A program made the position numbers and the translations under genes. 64,000 nucleotides of DNA from Mycobacterium arosiense ATCC BAA-1401 = DSM 45069 (lineage in GTDB: Bacteria; Actinomycetota; Actinomycetes; Mycobacteriales; Mycobacteriaceae), in NCBI RefSeq assembly GCF_002086125.1, contig NZ_MVHG01000004.1:62001-126000 (forward strand), read 5' to 3'. Under the pieces are notes generated by a model, which worked only from the letters and a program-made list of their open reading frames with translations, did no database searches and had not been told where the DNA came from. Below are positions 36,072 to 48,751 of this stretch, in pieces. The number at the start of each line of letters is the position of its first letter. Within the stretch, counting starts at the first letter, position 1.

Positions 36072-36572
36072 GTGACGGCGTCATACAGTCAGACAAGCAA
36101 GCAACCGATCGCGACGGGTGACGCTACCGGCGACATGGGTGCGGCGCTGCACGCCGACCACCGCGACGACATCGACACATCGTCGGCCGTCGCCGAAGCG
36201 GCGGCGACACTGGCCCGCGGCTCGGCGATGCTCGTGGTGAAGCGAGGCCCCAACGTCGGGGCGAGGTTCTCGTTGAACCAACCGGTGATGACCGCCGGAC
36301 GGCATCCCGCCAGCGACATCTTTCTCGACCACATCACGGTCAGCCGAAGGCACGCCGAATTCCATTGCGATAGCGGCGAATTCCGCGTCGTCGATCTCGG
36401 CAGCCTGAACGGCACCTATGTCAACCGCGCCGCCGTCGACTCCGCGGTGCTGGCCAACGGCGACGTGCTGCAGATCGGCAATTTCCGGCTGATTTTTCTC
36501 ACCGCCACGCCGACGTACACACCTGGGGACAGCCACAACGCGCTGCCACCCGACGATTCGCCCGGCGCGTAG
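36072..36572 (+). CDS. FHA-domain protein, GarA-like
   Basis: 166 residues. A flexible N-terminal part is followed by one FHA domain (about residues 52-140) with the full phosphothreonine-binding set: AGRHPASDIFLDHITVSRRHAEF and VVDLGSLNGTYVNRAAVDS. The domain closely resembles GarA (Rv1827), which when bound to its own phosphorylated N-terminal TT motif switches control of glutamate metabolism enzymes. The ETTS motif of GarA is not seen here; the N-terminus has only DIDTSSAVAE. It may bind other Ser/Thr-kinase substrates. GAAAGGGAG precedes the GTG. Confidence 0.85.
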   Translation: MTASYSQTSKQPIATGDATGDMGAALHADHRDDIDTSSAVAEAAATLARGSAMLVVKRGPNVGARFSLNQPVMTAGRHPASDIFLDHITVSRRHAEFHCDSGEFRVVDLGSLNGTYVNRAAVDSAVLANGDVLQIGNFRLIFLTATPTYTPGDSHNALPPDDSPGA

Positions 36573-36575
36573 CGT
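36570..36575 (+). promoter_or_regulatory. -10 hexamer TAGCGT before fadE35
   Basis: TAGCGT includes the stop codon of the FHA gene and ends seven bases before the GTG at 36583, which fits leaderless transcription. Confidence 0.35.
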
Positions 36576-36582
36576 CTGACTG

Positions 36583-38367
36583 GTGAGCGACTACGCCATA
36601 GAGGCGGTGGACCGGCTGCCGTTTTCCACCGACGAGAAATCGCAACGCTACGCGACGGAGAACTACCGCGGGGCCGTCGGGCTCAATTGGTACCTCACCG
36701 ATCCCACGCTGCAGTTCACCATGGCCTACTACCTCGAGCCCGACGAACTGAAGCTGGCCGAACGCCACTTGACGCGCATCGGTGAGCTGATGGGCGGCCC
36801 GGTGGCGCGGTGGGCGGAAGAGACGGATCGCAACCCGCCGCAGCTGCACCGCTATGACCGGTGGGGTCACGACATCAGCGAGGTGGTGATGCCGACCTCG
36901 TTCAATCAATCCAAGCGGGCCATCCTGGACGCCCAGCAGGCGCTGCGCGCCGAGGCGCGCGAGGCGAAGATGAGCTCGTCGCTGACCATGTTCGCGTCGA
37001 ACTATCTGCTCAACCAGGCCGATATCGGCATGGGCTGCGCGCTGGGCACCGGCGGCGGCATGGTGCAGTCGCTGGTGGCCGCCTACGCGCCGCCCGACGT
37101 CGCCGAACACGTGCTGGCCAAGTTCGCCTCCGGCGAGTGGGCCGGCGAGACGGCGCAGCTGCTGACCGAACGCACCGGCGGCTCCGACCTGGGCGCGCTG
37201 GAGACCACCGCGACCCGCCATGGTGACGCGTGGTTGTTGAACGGCTTCAAGTGGTTTGCCTCCAACTGCGCCGGGGAGGCGTTCGTCGTCCTGGCCAAAC
37301 CCGAAGGCGCACCGGACTCTTCGCGGGGTGTCGCCAACTTTCTGGTGCTGCGCACTCGCCGGGACGGGTCGCGCAACGGGGTACGGGTCCGGCGGCTGAA
37401 GGACAAGCTGGGCACCCGCTCGGTGGCCTCGGGTGAGGTCGAATTCGTTGACGCCGAAGCGTTTCTGCTGTCCGGCGAGCCCACCGATGCCGCCGCGGGG
37501 CCGTCGGACGGCAAGGGGCTGGGACGCATGATGGAGCTGACCAACGCCGCCCGGTTGGGCATCGCCCTGTTCGCGCTCGGTAACGCGCGCCGCGCCCTGG
37601 TCGAATCGCTGTGTTATGCCCGGCAACGCCGGGCGTTCGGTGGCGCGCTCATCGACAAGCCGCTGATGCGGCGCAAGCTGGCCGAGCTGATCGTCGATGT
37701 CGAGGCCGCGCAGGCGCTGGTGTTCGACGGCACCGGGGCCATCAACCATCGTCAGCCGCGCGGCATGCGGCAACGCATCGCCGTGCCGGTGACGAAACTC
37801 AAGGTGTGCCGGCTGGGTATCACCGCGGCCTCGGATGCGATCGAAATCCACGGCGGCAACGGCTATATCGAGACGTGGCCGGTGGCGCGGCTGCTGCGCG
37901 ACGCGCAGGTAAACACCATCTGGGAGGGGCCGGACAACATCCTGTGCCTGGATGTGCGACGTGGGATCGAGCAGACCCGCGCGCACGAGACGCTGTTGGC
38001 GCGGCTGCGCGACGCGGTGTCGGTCGCCGACGACGGGGAAGCCACCCGCCTGGTCGCCGGCCGGATCGAGGATCTGGACGCAGCGATCACCGCGTGGGCC
38101 AAGCTGGACAGGGAGGTGGCCGAGGCGCGGCTGTTCCCGCTGGCCCAATTCATGGGCGACGTCTACGCCGGCGCGTTGCTCATCGAGCAGGCGGCCTGGG
38201 AGCGGGCCGACCGCGGTGGCGAGCGCAAGGCGCTCGTCGCGTCGCTGTATGCGCAGCGCTATCTCGCCGATCGCGGGGCGCTGCGCGGGATTGACGACGA
38301 CTCCGACGAGGCGCTGGAGCGTTTCGACGAACTGCTCGACGGCGCATTCTCTGGCGAGCAGACGTAA
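36583..38367 (+). CDS. fadE35: acyl-CoA dehydrogenase FadE35 (AidB-like)
   Basis: 594 residues, the length of the AidB/large ACAD branch. The acyl-CoA dehydrogenase signature is MTERTGGSD-like (QLLTERTGGSDLGALET), followed by WLLNGFKWFASNCAGEAF. The C-terminal domain has QRRAFGGALIDKPLMRRKLAEL and the flavin/quinone-type EIHGGNGYIETWPVARLLRDAQVNTIWEG. It oxidises acyl-CoA with FAD; the exact substrate is not known. By order it is Rv3797. It converges on accD4 with a palindrome in between. Confidence 0.92.
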   Translation: MSDYAIEAVDRLPFSTDEKSQRYATENYRGAVGLNWYLTDPTLQFTMAYYLEPDELKLAERHLTRIGELMGGPVARWAEETDRNPPQLHRYDRWGHDISEVVMPTSFNQSKRAILDAQQALRAEAREAKMSSSLTMFASNYLLNQADIGMGCALGTGGGMVQSLVAAYAPPDVAEHVLAKFASGEWAGETAQLLTERTGGSDLGALETTATRHGDAWLLNGFKWFASNCAGEAFVVLAKPEGAPDSSRGVANFLVLRTRRDGSRNGVRVRRLKDKLGTRSVASGEVEFVDAEAFLLSGEPTDAAAGPSDGKGLGRMMELTNAARLGIALFALGNARRALVESLCYARQRRAFGGALIDKPLMRRKLAELIVDVEAAQALVFDGTGAINHRQPRGMRQRIAVPVTKLKVCRLGITAASDAIEIHGGNGYIETWPVARLLRDAQVNTIWEGPDNILCLDVRRGIEQTRAHETLLARLRDAVSVADDGEATRLVAGRIEDLDAAITAWAKLDREVAEARLFPLAQFMGDVYAGALLIEQAAWERADRGGERKALVASLYAQRYLADRGALRGIDDDSDEALERFDELLDGAFSGEQT

Positions 38368-38411
38368 AAGTATCCGACGCGCCGCAGAAAGCGGAACATT
38401 TGCGTCTGCTC
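38356..38411. terminator. bidirectional palindrome between fadE35 and accD4
   Basis: GAGCAGACGTAAA (38356-38368) and TTTGCGTCTGCTC (38399-38411) pair at 12 of 13 positions around an inner CCGC/GCGG hairpin. The left arm overlaps the end of fadE35. It suits termination from both sides. Confidence 0.6.
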
Positions 38412-38421
38412 GGCGTAAGAA

Positions 38422-39996
38422 CTAGATCGGGATGAGCCCGTGCTTACGTGCCGTGCGGAACCACAGTTGCTTGTCGCGCAGCAGCTTCATCGACTTGCGC
38501 AGCAGCAGCCGGGTTTCGTGCGGGTCGATGACCGCGTCGATGAATCCGCGTTCGGCGGCGGTCCACGGGATCGCCATGTTGAGGTTGTAACCCTCGATGA
38601 AGTCCTTCTTGATCTGCTGCGCCTCGGGGGTGGTCGGGTCGGGGAACCGCTTCATCAGCAGCTGCGCGGCCCCCTCGGCGCCGATCACCGCGATGCGCGC
38701 GGTCGGCCACGCGAAGTTGAAGTCGGCGGTCAGCTGCCGGGACCCCATCACCGCGTAGGCGCCGCCGTAGGACTTGCGGACGGTGATCGTCACCTTCGGC
38801 ACGTCGGCCTCGACCACCGAGTACAGGAACCGGCCGCCGCGCTTGATGATGCCGTTGCGCTCCTGCTCGGCACCCGGCAGGAAGCCGGGCGTGTCCACGA
38901 CGAACACCAGCGGGATGTTGAACGCGTCGCAGAACCGGATGAAGCGCGCCGCCTTGTCGGAGGCCTCGTTGTCGATCGACCCGGACAGGTACATGGGCTG
39001 GTTGGCGATCACGCCGACCGGGCGCCCGTCGACTCGGGCGAACCCGGTGATGATGGCCGGCCCGTGTTGCGCGGCGACGTCGAGGAAATCGCCGTCATCG
39101 AAGATCCGCAGCAGGATCTCGTGCATGTCATAAGCCATGTTGTCCGAGTCGGGCACGATCGAGTCGAGCTCGAGATCGGTCGGCGTGGTCTCCGGCTCGA
39201 GGCCCGGGTTGACGATCGGCGGCTCGCTGACGGCGCTCGACGGCAAGAACGACAGGAAATCGCGGACGTACTGGAACGCCTCGGCCTCCGAGTTCACCAC
39301 CTGGTGGATGTTGCCGAAGCGGGCCTGCGCGTCCGAGCCGCCGAGCTCGTCGAGGGTGACCTCCTCGCCGGTGACTTCCTGGATCACGTCGGGCCCGGTG
39401 ACGAAGAAGTACCCCTGGTCGCGCACCGAGACCAGCAGGTCGTCCTGGATCGGCGAATACACCGCTCCCCCAGCGCATTTGCCGAAGATCAGGGAGATCT
39501 GCGGCACCAGACCGGACAGCGCCTCGTGGCGGCGGCCCAGCTCGGCGTACCACGCCAGCGACGTGACGGCGTCCTGGATGCGCGCGCCGCCGGAGTCCTG
39601 GATCCCGATGATCGGGCAGCCGACCATCGCGCACCACTCCATCAGCCGGGCGACCTTGCGGCCGAACATCTCGCCGACCGTGCCCTGGAACACGGTTTGG
39701 TCGTGGGAGAACACCCCGACCGGCCGGCCGTCGATCATGGCGTGGCCGGTGACGCAGCCGTCGCCGTAGAGCGCGTTGGGGTCGTTCGGCGTCTTGGCCA
39801 GCGCCCCGGTCTCGAAGAAGGTGCCCGGGTCGACCAGCGCATGGATGCGGGCGCGGGCGCTGGGTATGCCCTTCTTGTCACGCTTGGCGATGGCCTTCTC
39901 ACCGCCGGGCTCTTTGGCCATTTCCAGGCGACGGTAGAGCTCGGCCAGCTTCTCGGCCGTGGTGTGCTGGATGGGGGCGGGCGCCATCTCCGTCAC
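38422..39996 (-). CDS. accD4: acyl-CoA carboxylase carboxyltransferase AccD4
   Basis: 524 residues, a complete biotin-dependent carboxyltransferase beta subunit. The two oxyanion loops appear as [15 protein letters not shown] and [14 protein letters not shown], and the N-terminal domain has [19 protein letters not shown]. AccD4 (Rv3799c) works with AccA3, AccD5 and AccE5 to make the alpha-carboxylated C24-C26 acyl-CoA used by Pks13 in mycolic acid condensation. It starts with GTG one base into the pks13 stop codon (TAGTG), so the two are co-translated. Confidence 0.95.
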   Translation of the reverse strand: MTEMAPAPIQHTTAEKLAELYRRLEMAKEPGGEKAIAKRDKKGIPSARARIHALVDPGTFFETGALAKTPNDPNALYGDGCVTGHAMIDGRPVGVFSHDQTVFQGTVGEMFGRKVARLMEWCAMVGCPIIGIQDSGGARIQDAVTSLAWYAELGRRHEALSGLVPQISLIFGKCAGGAVYSPIQDDLLVSVRDQGYFFVTGPDVIQEVTGEEVTLDELGGSDAQARFGNIHQVVNSEAEAFQYVRDFLSFLPSSAVSEPPIVNPGLEPETTPTDLELDSIVPDSDNMAYDMHEILLRIFDDGDFLDVAAQHGPAIITGFARVDGRPVGVIANQPMYLSGSIDNEASDKAARFIRFCDAFNIPLVFVVDTPGFLPGAEQERNGIIKRGGRFLYSVVEADVPKVTITVRKSYGGAYAVMGSRQLTADFNFAWPTARIAVIGAEGAAQLLMKRFPDPTTPEAQQIKKDFIEGYNLNMAIPWTAAERGFIDAVIDPHETRLLLRKSMKLLRDKQLWFRTARKHGLIPI

Positions 39997-42900
39997 TACT
40001 TGCCTACCTCACTCGTCTGGCTGGTTTCGGCCTCCACCCTATTCAGCACGTCCGAGAGGTGAGCACCGACCGTGCCGATGAACGGTTCGTCGATGGCCTG
40101 GATGTGCTCGCCGCCGATCGGCACCACCTCGAGGTCGGCCACGTATTCGCCCCAGCCGCCGTCGGGCTTGCGGATCGCATATCGCGGCTCGAATTCGATG
40201 ACGTCGTCGTGGTAGCGGTCGGCCATGTACAGGGTCACGTGGCCGTCGTACGGCTCGATCTGGACGGTTTCGAGCGCCCGGTTGTCCAGATAGGACGTCC
40301 GCTGGTGTTCGACGATGCCGCCCGGGATCTGCACGCCGCTTTGCTGGACGATGTCCAGGACGAACTTGACCTGCCCCTCGTCGTCGAGCTCTTCGAGCTG
40401 CTCGTAGGGGATCGCCGGGATTTCGACGTTGAAGGTGCGCTCGGCGAACTTCGCGTACCGGTCCCAGCGCTTGCGGGTCTCCTCCTGTGTCTGTGGGATC
40501 TCTTCGCCTGCGCGGACGGTGTCGATCATCCCGACGAAGCGCACGTCTTCGCCGGCCCGCTTCAGACCGATCGCGCAGGCGTAGGCCAGCGCGCCGCCGA
40601 GCGACCACCCGGCCAGGATGAACGGCTTGCCCCCGTTCATCTCCAACAGCTTCGGCACGTACTGGGCGGCCCGTTCCTGAACGGTGCCCTCCACGCGCTC
40701 GAACCCATACATCGGCGTGTCCGCGGGCAACCGTTTGAGCAGCGGCTCGTAGACCACGGTCGAACCGCCGGCGGGATGAAAGACGAACACCGCGGGTTTG
40801 GAGCTGCCCTCGGGGCGCGCCCGCAGCGTGCGGACGAAGCCGTCGATCTGCCCGGCCTCCAGGTACTGACGCACCTTTTCGGCGAGCGCCTCGATGGTGT
40901 CCGACGTCAGGACGTCCTCGGCGGTGATGTCACCCTCGGCGCGCTCGGAAAGCCGCTGCGCCATCTTGGCCGCGGTGTCCTCATCGAGCTTGGGCAGCGG
41001 GTTGAAGATGCCGCCCGGTGACTTGCCCGTGACGATGGCCCAGGTGGCGAAGGTGACCCGCTCGGCGGCGTCGCGCGGCGGCACATCGGAATTCAGCGCC
41101 TTGGCGACCGCCTCCTGGCTGAGCGCGCCGGCCAGGTCCGGCGTCGCGCCGTTGGTCGCCGCACCCTTCGGGCCCGACGGGTCCGTCGGCGGCGGCGGGA
41201 TGGTGACGTCCGACGGCGGTGGCGACGGCTGGGTCTCGGGCTCGGCCTGCGGGTCCGGAGCCGGGGCGGCGGCCGTCGTCGGCGTTGCCCCGCTGAGCAG
41301 CTGGGCCTGCTCCCTGGCGATCTCCTCGGGCGTCTGCGTCTTCTGGTGCTCGTGCAGCTGCTCGACCTCGTCGCGGTGCTCGATCGCGTACTCGATCAGC
41401 TTCTCGACGGCGTACAGGTTGGCGTCCCGCACGGCCGTCAATTGGATTGGCGGCAGGTCGAAGTCGTATTCGACGCGGTTCTTGATCCGCACCGCCATCA
41501 GCGAGTCCAGGCCCAGCTCGATCAGCGGCACCTCCCATGGCAGGTCCTCGGGCTCGTAGCCCATGGCCGCCGAGACGATCAAGCCCAGCCGCTCGCCGAT
41601 GGTCTCACCCGAATCCGGTGACCATCGGCCCACGCTGGACGGCAGGTAGCGGTTGGTCAGGCTGTCCGACAACGTCTCGGCGTCGGCCTCTTCGGCCGGC
41701 GCCGCGGACTCACGAGCCGCCTCGACCGCGGCGGTCGTGGTCGGAGCGGCGACGGCCGCACCGGCGCCCACCGCGGTGGGCAACGCCGCCACACTCTGAC
41801 CGGCCCGCGACACCAGCGCGTCGTAGACCAGGGTGAAGGACTCGTCGATGCGGGCGTGCACCTGGACTGAGGCACCACCCGGGTGCCGGGTCATGGTCGT
41901 CACCAGCCGAGCGCCCGCGCCGGGCACCGCGCGCTGCTCGGATGCCACCAGCTGCGCGTCCGAAAGGACCTGCTTCGCAGCGGATTTCACCAACGCGGCC
42001 AGATCCGTCTCGCCGTTGCGCGGTGCGTACTCCCAGACGTGGCGCCCGTCCGGCAGCGCGACGTGGGTGCCCGGCATGATCACCGAGCCGTCGCCGGAGA
42101 AGTGCACGTCCAGCCAGTGCTCTTTGCGCTTGAACTTCGTCAGCGGGATGTTCGCGTAGTCCTCGGGGCCCTTCGCACGGGTGAACAGCGTGCGGATGTC
42201 CAGGTCGTGTCCGTGCACGTAGAGCTGGGCCATGGCCGAGATCATCGACTCGACGTCGTCTTGCTTTTTGGCCAGCGTCGGAATCAGTTGGGCGTCATGC
42301 AGACCCGCGGCGGCGGTGGTCAGGCCGATCTGCATCAGCGCCACCGGGTTGGGCGCGAGCTCTAAGAACGTGGTGTGGCCGCTGTCGACGGCGTTGCGCA
42401 CGCCGTGGGTGAAGTACACCGAATGCCGCATTCCCTTGACCCAGTAGGCGACATCGTGGATCGGCTCGCCACCGGGCTTGATGTAGGTGCCCTCGTGCAC
42501 CGTCGAGAAGATTCCGACGGTCGGGCTCATCGGCGTGATGCCCTGCAGCTCCGCGGAGAACTCCCCGAGCAGCGGATCCATCTGCGAGGTGTGTCCGGCG
42601 CCCTTGGTCTGCAGCTTGCGGGCGAAGCGTCCCTCGGCCTCGGCGCGGGCGACGATGGCGTCGATCTGCTCGGGCGGACCGCCGATCACGGTCTGGCTGG
42701 GTGCGGCGTAGACGCACACCTCCAGGCCGGGGAAGTCGCCGAACACGGTCTTGAGCTCGTCGGCGGAGTATTCGACGAGCGCCATCAGCCGGATGTACTC
42801 GCCGAACAGCATCGCCTCGCCCTCACCCATCAGATGCGAGCGTGATGCGATAACGCGGGCCGCGTCGGCCAGCGACAGGCCGCCGGCGAAGTACGCCGAC

Positions 42901-45359
42901 GCGGGCTCACCGAGCGACTGGCCAATCACCGCAGCGGGTTTGGCGCCGTGGTGCTTGAGCAGCTCGCCCAGCGCGATCTGGATCGCGAAGATCACGACGT
43001 TGGAGGTTTCGATGCCGTACTCGTGGGAGTCGTCGAGGATCAGCTCGAGCACCGAGTAACCCCGCTCGTCCTGGATCAGCGCGTCGACCTTCTCGATCCA
43101 CTCGGCGAAGACCTCGTTGCGCAGGTACAGGTTCTTGCCCATCTTGCGGTGCTGCGCACCGAAACCGGCCATCGCCCATACCGGCCCGCTGGTCACCGGC
43201 CCGTCGGTGCTGAACACGTTCGGCCGTTGCTTGCCCTCGGCGACCGCCCGCAGGCCCTTGATGGCCTCTTCGTGGTCGTGGGCCAGCACCACCGCACGCG
43301 AGCGGCCGTGGTTGCGCCGTGACAGCGCCCGGCCGATCGATTCCAGCGACGACGACTGACCTTCTGGGCTTTCCATCCAGTCCGCGAGCTCGGCGGCGGC
43401 GGCCTTCTTGCGCGACGTCAGGAACCCCGACACCGCGAGTGGGATCAGCGGCTTGGTCGGCTCCGATTCCTCCTGCGCGGCAAGCTCTTGTAAGGCAATC
43501 TCTTTCAGGCGCAGCGCCTCGTCGGTGAGGCCCGGCAGCTCGTATTCTTCGTCCGCCTCCTGGGACGGGTCGGGGATGATGTTGCCGAAGTCGTCGAAGC
43601 GCAGCGCGTGGCTTTCCAGCGTGGCCGCCTCGGCCTGGCCCTCGCCGGCGCCCGCCGGCGCAATGACCTCAGCCTGCGGCTCGGGCTCGCGTTCGATCAC
43701 GTCGCGGGGCAACACCTCGCGCACCACCAGGTGCGCGTTGGCCCCACCGAAGCCGAAGCTGGACACCCCGGCCAGCGCGTAGCCGCCGTAGCGTGGCCAA
43801 TCACGAGCGGTGTCAACGAATTTCAAGCGCATGCCGTCGAAGTCGATGTAGGGGCTCGGGCCGGCGAAGTTGATCGACGGCGGCAGCTTGTCGTGCTGCA
43901 GCGCCAGCACCACCTTGGCCAGGCTCGCCGCGCCGGCGGCCGACTCCAGGTGTCCCACATTGGTTTTCACCGCGCCCAGCAACGCCGGTCGATCAGCCGG
44001 GCGGCCACGCCCGACGACGCGGCCCAGCGCCTCGGCCTCGATCGGGTCGCCTAGAACGGTGCCGGTGCCGTGCGCCTCGATGTAGTCGACGGTCCGCGGG
44101 TCGATGCCGGCGTCCTTATAGGCCCGGCGCAGCACCTCGGCCTGGGCGTCCTGGTTGGGGGCGATCAGCCCGTTGGACCGGCCGTCGTGGTTGACCGCGC
44201 TGCCGGCGATCACGGCCAAAATCTGGTCGCCGTCGCGGCGGGCGTCGTCGACCCGCTTTAGCACGAACATGCCGCCGCCCTCGGAGCGGGTGTAGCCGTC
44301 GGCGTCCGACGAGAACGACTTGATCCGGCCGTCGGGGGCCAGCACCGCGCCCAGCTCGTCGAAACCGAGCGTCACCAACGGGGTGAGCAGCGCGTTGACA
44401 CCGCCGGCGACGGCCACATCGCACTCGCCGTTGCGCAACGCCTGCACCGCCTGGTGCGTCGCCACCAGCGAGCTCGAGCAGGCGGTGTCCAGCGCCACCG
44501 AGGGACCGCGGAAGTCGTAGAAGTAAGACACCCGGTTGGCGATGATCGAGCTGGCCGTTCCGGTGATCGCGTACGGGTGGGCGACGGTCGGGTCGGAGAC
44601 CGCCAGGAATTGGTAGTCGTTGTTGGAGAAGCCGACGTACACGCCGACCGCCTCGCCGCGCAGGCTCGACGCCGGGATGCGGGCGTGCTCGAGCGCCTCC
44701 CAGGTGAGCTCCAGCGCCATCCGCTGCTGCGGGTCGATGTTGTCGGCCTCGGTCTTGGCGACCGCGAAGAACTCCGAGTCGAAGCCCTTGATGTCCTTCA
44801 GGTAGCCGCCCCGGGTGCGCGCGGTGTTGACGCGCTCGGCGATGCGCGGCTCCTCGAGGAATTCCGACCAACGCCCCTCGGGCAGGTCGGTGATGGCGTC
44901 CCGGCCTTCCATCAGCGCGGCCCATGTCTCGTCCGGGGAGTTCATGTCGCCGGGCAACCGGGTCGACAGGCCCACGATGGCGATGTCGACGCGCTCGGCC
45001 GGGCCGGTGCGGGTCCAATCGGCGCCGTCGAGCTCGTCGTCGGCCACCTCGGGCTCACCCTCGATGATGCGGGTGGCCAGCGATTCGATGGTCGGGTGCT
45101 GGAACGCGACCGCGACCGACAGAGTCACACCGGTCAGGTCCTCGATGTCGGCGGCCATGGCCACGGCGTCGCGCGACGCCAGGCCGAGCTCGACCATGGG
45201 CACCGACTCGTCGATCTCGTCCGGGGATTTGCCGACGGCCCGGCCCACCCAATTGCGCAGCCATTCGCGCATCTCGGGCACGGTCATTTCGGTCTTCTTG
45301 GCGGGCACCTCCCCGTCAGGGCCCGGGGTCTGGTTTTCGGGGTGCTCAGTGTCAGCCAT
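39996..45359 (-). CDS. pks13: polyketide synthase Pks13, mycolate condensase
   Basis: 1787 residues, about 54 more than in M. tuberculosis. Domains in order: N-terminal ACP (Ser62 in LGLASRDAV), ketosynthase (Cys294 in DTACSSSLV, with EAHGTGT and TNVGHLE), acyltransferase (Ser815 in GQSLGEPAS), C-terminal ACP (Ser1286 in LGLDSLMAV) and thioesterase (Ser1586 in AGWSLGGAL). It condenses the meromycoloyl chain from FadD32 with the carboxylated chain from AccD4's complex and passes the product to trehalose. Extra length lies mainly in the Ala/Pro-rich linker between the second ACP and the thioesterase. It lies between fadD32 and accD4 in one operon. Confidence 0.97.
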   Translation of the reverse strand: MADTEHPENQTPGPDGEVPAKKTEMTVPEMREWLRNWVGRAVGKSPDEIDESVPMVELGLASRDAVAMAADIEDLTGVTLSVAVAFQHPTIESLATRIIEGEPEVADDELDGADWTRTGPAERVDIAIVGLSTRLPGDMNSPDETWAALMEGRDAITDLPEGRWSEFLEEPRIAERVNTARTRGGYLKDIKGFDSEFFAVAKTEADNIDPQQRMALELTWEALEHARIPASSLRGEAVGVYVGFSNNDYQFLAVSDPTVAHPYAITGTASSIIANRVSYFYDFRGPSVALDTACSSSLVATHQAVQALRNGECDVAVAGGVNALLTPLVTLGFDELGAVLAPDGRIKSFSSDADGYTRSEGGGMFVLKRVDDARRDGDQILAVIAGSAVNHDGRSNGLIAPNQDAQAEVLRRAYKDAGIDPRTVDYIEAHGTGTVLGDPIEAEALGRVVGRGRPADRPALLGAVKTNVGHLESAAGAASLAKVVLALQHDKLPPSINFAGPSPYIDFDGMRLKFVDTARDWPRYGGYALAGVSSFGFGGANAHLVVREVLPRDVIEREPEPQAEVIAPAGAGEGQAEAATLESHALRFDDFGNIIPDPSQEADEEYELPGLTDEALRLKEIALQELAAQEESEPTKPLIPLAVSGFLTSRKKAAAAELADWMESPEGQSSSLESIGRALSRRNHGRSRAVVLAHDHEEAIKGLRAVAEGKQRPNVFSTDGPVTSGPVWAMAGFGAQHRKMGKNLYLRNEVFAEWIEKVDALIQDERGYSVLELILDDSHEYGIETSNVVIFAIQIALGELLKHHGAKPAAVIGQSLGEPASAYFAGGLSLADAARVIASRSHLMGEGEAMLFGEYIRLMALVEYSADELKTVFGDFPGLEVCVYAAPSQTVIGGPPEQIDAIVARAEAEGRFARKLQTKGAGHTSQMDPLLGEFSAELQGITPMSPTVGIFSTVHEGTYIKPGGEPIHDVAYWVKGMRHSVYFTHGVRNAVDSGHTTFLELAPNPVALMQIGLTTAAAGLHDAQLIPTLAKKQDDVESMISAMAQLYVHGHDLDIRTLFTRAKGPEDYANIPLTKFKRKEHWLDVHFSGDGSVIMPGTHVALPDGRHVWEYAPRNGETDLAALVKSAAKQVLSDAQLVASEQRAVPGAGARLVTTMTRHPGGASVQVHARIDESFTLVYDALVSRAGQSVAALPTAVGAGAAVAAPTTTAAVEAARESAAPAEEADAETLSDSLTNRYLPSSVGRWSPDSGETIGERLGLIVSAAMGYEPEDLPWEVPLIELGLDSLMAVRIKNRVEYDFDLPPIQLTAVRDANLYAVEKLIEYAIEHRDEVEQLHEHQKTQTPEEIAREQAQLLSGATPTTAAAPAPDPQAEPETQPSPPPSDVTIPPPPTDPSGPKGAATNGATPDLAGALSQEAVAKALNSDVPPRDAAERVTFATWAIVTGKSPGGIFNPLPKLDEDTAAKMAQRLSERAEGDITAEDVLTSDTIEALAEKVRQYLEAGQIDGFVRTLRARPEGSSKPAVFVFHPAGGSTVVYEPLLKRLPADTPMYGFERVEGTVQERAAQYVPKLLEMNGGKPFILAGWSLGGALAYACAIGLKRAGEDVRFVGMIDTVRAGEEIPQTQEETRKRWDRYAKFAERTFNVEIPAIPYEQLEELDDEGQVKFVLDIVQQSGVQIPGGIVEHQRTSYLDNRALETVQIEPYDGHVTLYMADRYHDDVIEFEPRYAIRKPDGGWGEYVADLEVVPIGGEHIQAIDEPFIGTVGAHLSDVLNRVEAETSQTSEVGK

Positions 45360-45374
45360 GGGTCCTTAAGAGAT

Positions 45375-47273
<1,899 letters not shown>

Positions 47274-47597
47274 TCCGCTCTCCTGTCGCACCTGTTTTCG
47301 GTCGGCTCGGCCGACGCTTTGTTCTTGGTCGGCTCGCCGACGGCTTCGTTCTTGCGCCGGCTGGGCCGACGGTTACATGTCTACGCACGCGCACCGGACC
47401 CCGCACGGCACCCGCTGGGGAACGCCGATCATGTGCCAGCCCAGCCAGCATCGACCCCGACTGGGTGCGCGACGAAGGTCCGATAGCTCTTAAATTCCTC
47501 TTAATGTTACGGGGCTGCCTACGGCAGACCAAATCACAAGGTACCGCTGATCGCCACCGTCAACCGCCACCTGAGGCTTGTGTCCCACCGCCGGAGA
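47274..47597. other. upstream region of the fadD32-pks13-accD4 operon
   Basis: 324 bases without a gene. It should contain the operon promoter. The only clear structure is a 27-base tandem repeat close to the fadD32 start. A T/A-rich patch follows at about 47490-47510. Confidence 0.6.
47301..47372. repeat. 27-base tandem repeat upstream of fadD32
   Basis: Two imperfect 27-base copies (47301-47327 and 47328-47354), each beginning GTCGGCTCG and ending GTTCTTG, are followed by a partial third copy. They lie 28 bases before the fadD32 ATG in the 5' leader or promoter. Confidence 0.65.
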
Positions 47598-48608
47598 TCA
47601 TCCGTGTTTTGGATGTGGCGCATTCGCGATCAGACCGTGAGCCCAGTTCAGCGTCCAATCGGTCGCCGGCGCCCCGTCGATGCTCCAGCACTGCGTCGTG
47701 GCGTACAGGGCATGGACCGGCTGGCCGGCCCCGCCGGCCAAGGTGTTCAGCGTGGTCGGCAGGTTGGCGATGCTGAAAGCTTCCTCCGGAGCGGCGCAGA
47801 TCAGGTCGCCCGGCGCGCAGATCTCGTTCGTCTTGCCGTTGAGGTCGCCGAAACCGCCCGGGCGTGCGCCGGTCATGGTCAGACCCATCCCGGACAGAAT
47901 GGGCACCTCGTGCAGGGTGACCTCGGCGCCCTGCCCCGGCGGGTTGGGCCCGATGTCGTTGCCGACCCCGATCTGACGGCGACCGTCAGCGATCAACGTC
48001 ACACCCAGCACCAGGTCCTCGTCGACGGGTCCGCGGCCGTTGCCGATATCGCTGGCGATGTCACCCGCGATCACCGCGCCCTGCGAAAAGCCCATCAGCA
48101 CGTAACTGGTCAGCGGGCATTTGGCGTTCATGTCGGTCATCGCTTGAACGGTCGCGCGGGTGCCCTCGGCGCGGCTGGCGTTGTAGGACATCTGCGTGTC
48201 ACCGCTCAGCGGGTTGTGGAACTGTGCGGTGTACGGGGTGGTGTAGGCCTGCAGGCGCGACGACGGGAACTGCTGGGTGAGTTCGGCGGTCGCCTTGTGC
48301 AGCAGCGCGTTGGGGAATTGCGTCGGATTGGCGGGGTCGTCCGCAACGGCGGACTCCCACGTCCCGGGAACGTTGACCAGCAGCACATCGGGGCACGACG
48401 CGTCCTGAGAGGCGGGCCGCGGCTTGTGCGGGTGCGCCGTGGTCGACGGCGGAGGCAGCACCCCCGGCGGCACCGCGCTGGGCTCGGCGTTGTGGCCGCG
48501 CAGCAGGGTGACCGCGGCCAGGATGCCCAATAGGACAACGGCAGCGACCGACAGGGCGGCGACCCAAGCGAGGGTGCGTTGGCGCTTACGCCGCGCGCTT
48601 TTAGCCAT
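47598..48608 (-). CDS. cutinase-like phospholipase/thioesterase (Rv3802c)
   Basis: 336 residues with an N-terminal membrane anchor ([21 protein letters not shown]) and a Pro-rich linker. The alpha/beta-hydrolase domain of the cutinase family shows the nucleophile as [13 protein letters not shown], with the acid/base residues expected in [13 protein letters not shown] and NWAHGL. Rv3802c (Culp6) is an essential envelope enzyme with phospholipase A and thioesterase activity, inhibited by tetrahydrolipstatin. The gene lies between fadD32 and the Ag85 genes as in other mycobacteria. GGGAGAA precedes the ATG. Confidence 0.93.
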   Translation of the reverse strand: MAKSARRKRQRTLAWVAALSVAAVVLLGILAAVTLLRGHNAEPSAVPPGVLPPPSTTAHPHKPRPASQDASCPDVLLVNVPGTWESAVADDPANPTQFPNALLHKATAELTQQFPSSRLQAYTTPYTAQFHNPLSGDTQMSYNASRAEGTRATVQAMTDMNAKCPLTSYVLMGFSQGAVIAGDIASDIGNGRGPVDEDLVLGVTLIADGRRQIGVGNDIGPNPPGQGAEVTLHEVPILSGMGLTMTGARPGGFGDLNGKTNEICAPGDLICAAPEEAFSIANLPTTLNTLAGGAGQPVHALYATTQCWSIDGAPATDWTLNWAHGLIANAPHPKHG

Positions 48609-48751
48609 GTTCTCCCGCCAGCAGAGTCGGTGGATCGCAGCTACGCGGTCCTCCCGACCCCTGCTGCACCCCTACACGGTACCGGCTTTGCCGAGCGGGC
48701 TGATCGGGCGCCGACCCGCTGCGCCCGGCTCCGCCGCGCTTGCGATCGCCG

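Noticed and set aside
38440..40062. 540-codon open frame opposite accD4
   Set aside because: Its sequence shows no recognisable domain and is the mirror of a complete carboxyltransferase with all motifs.
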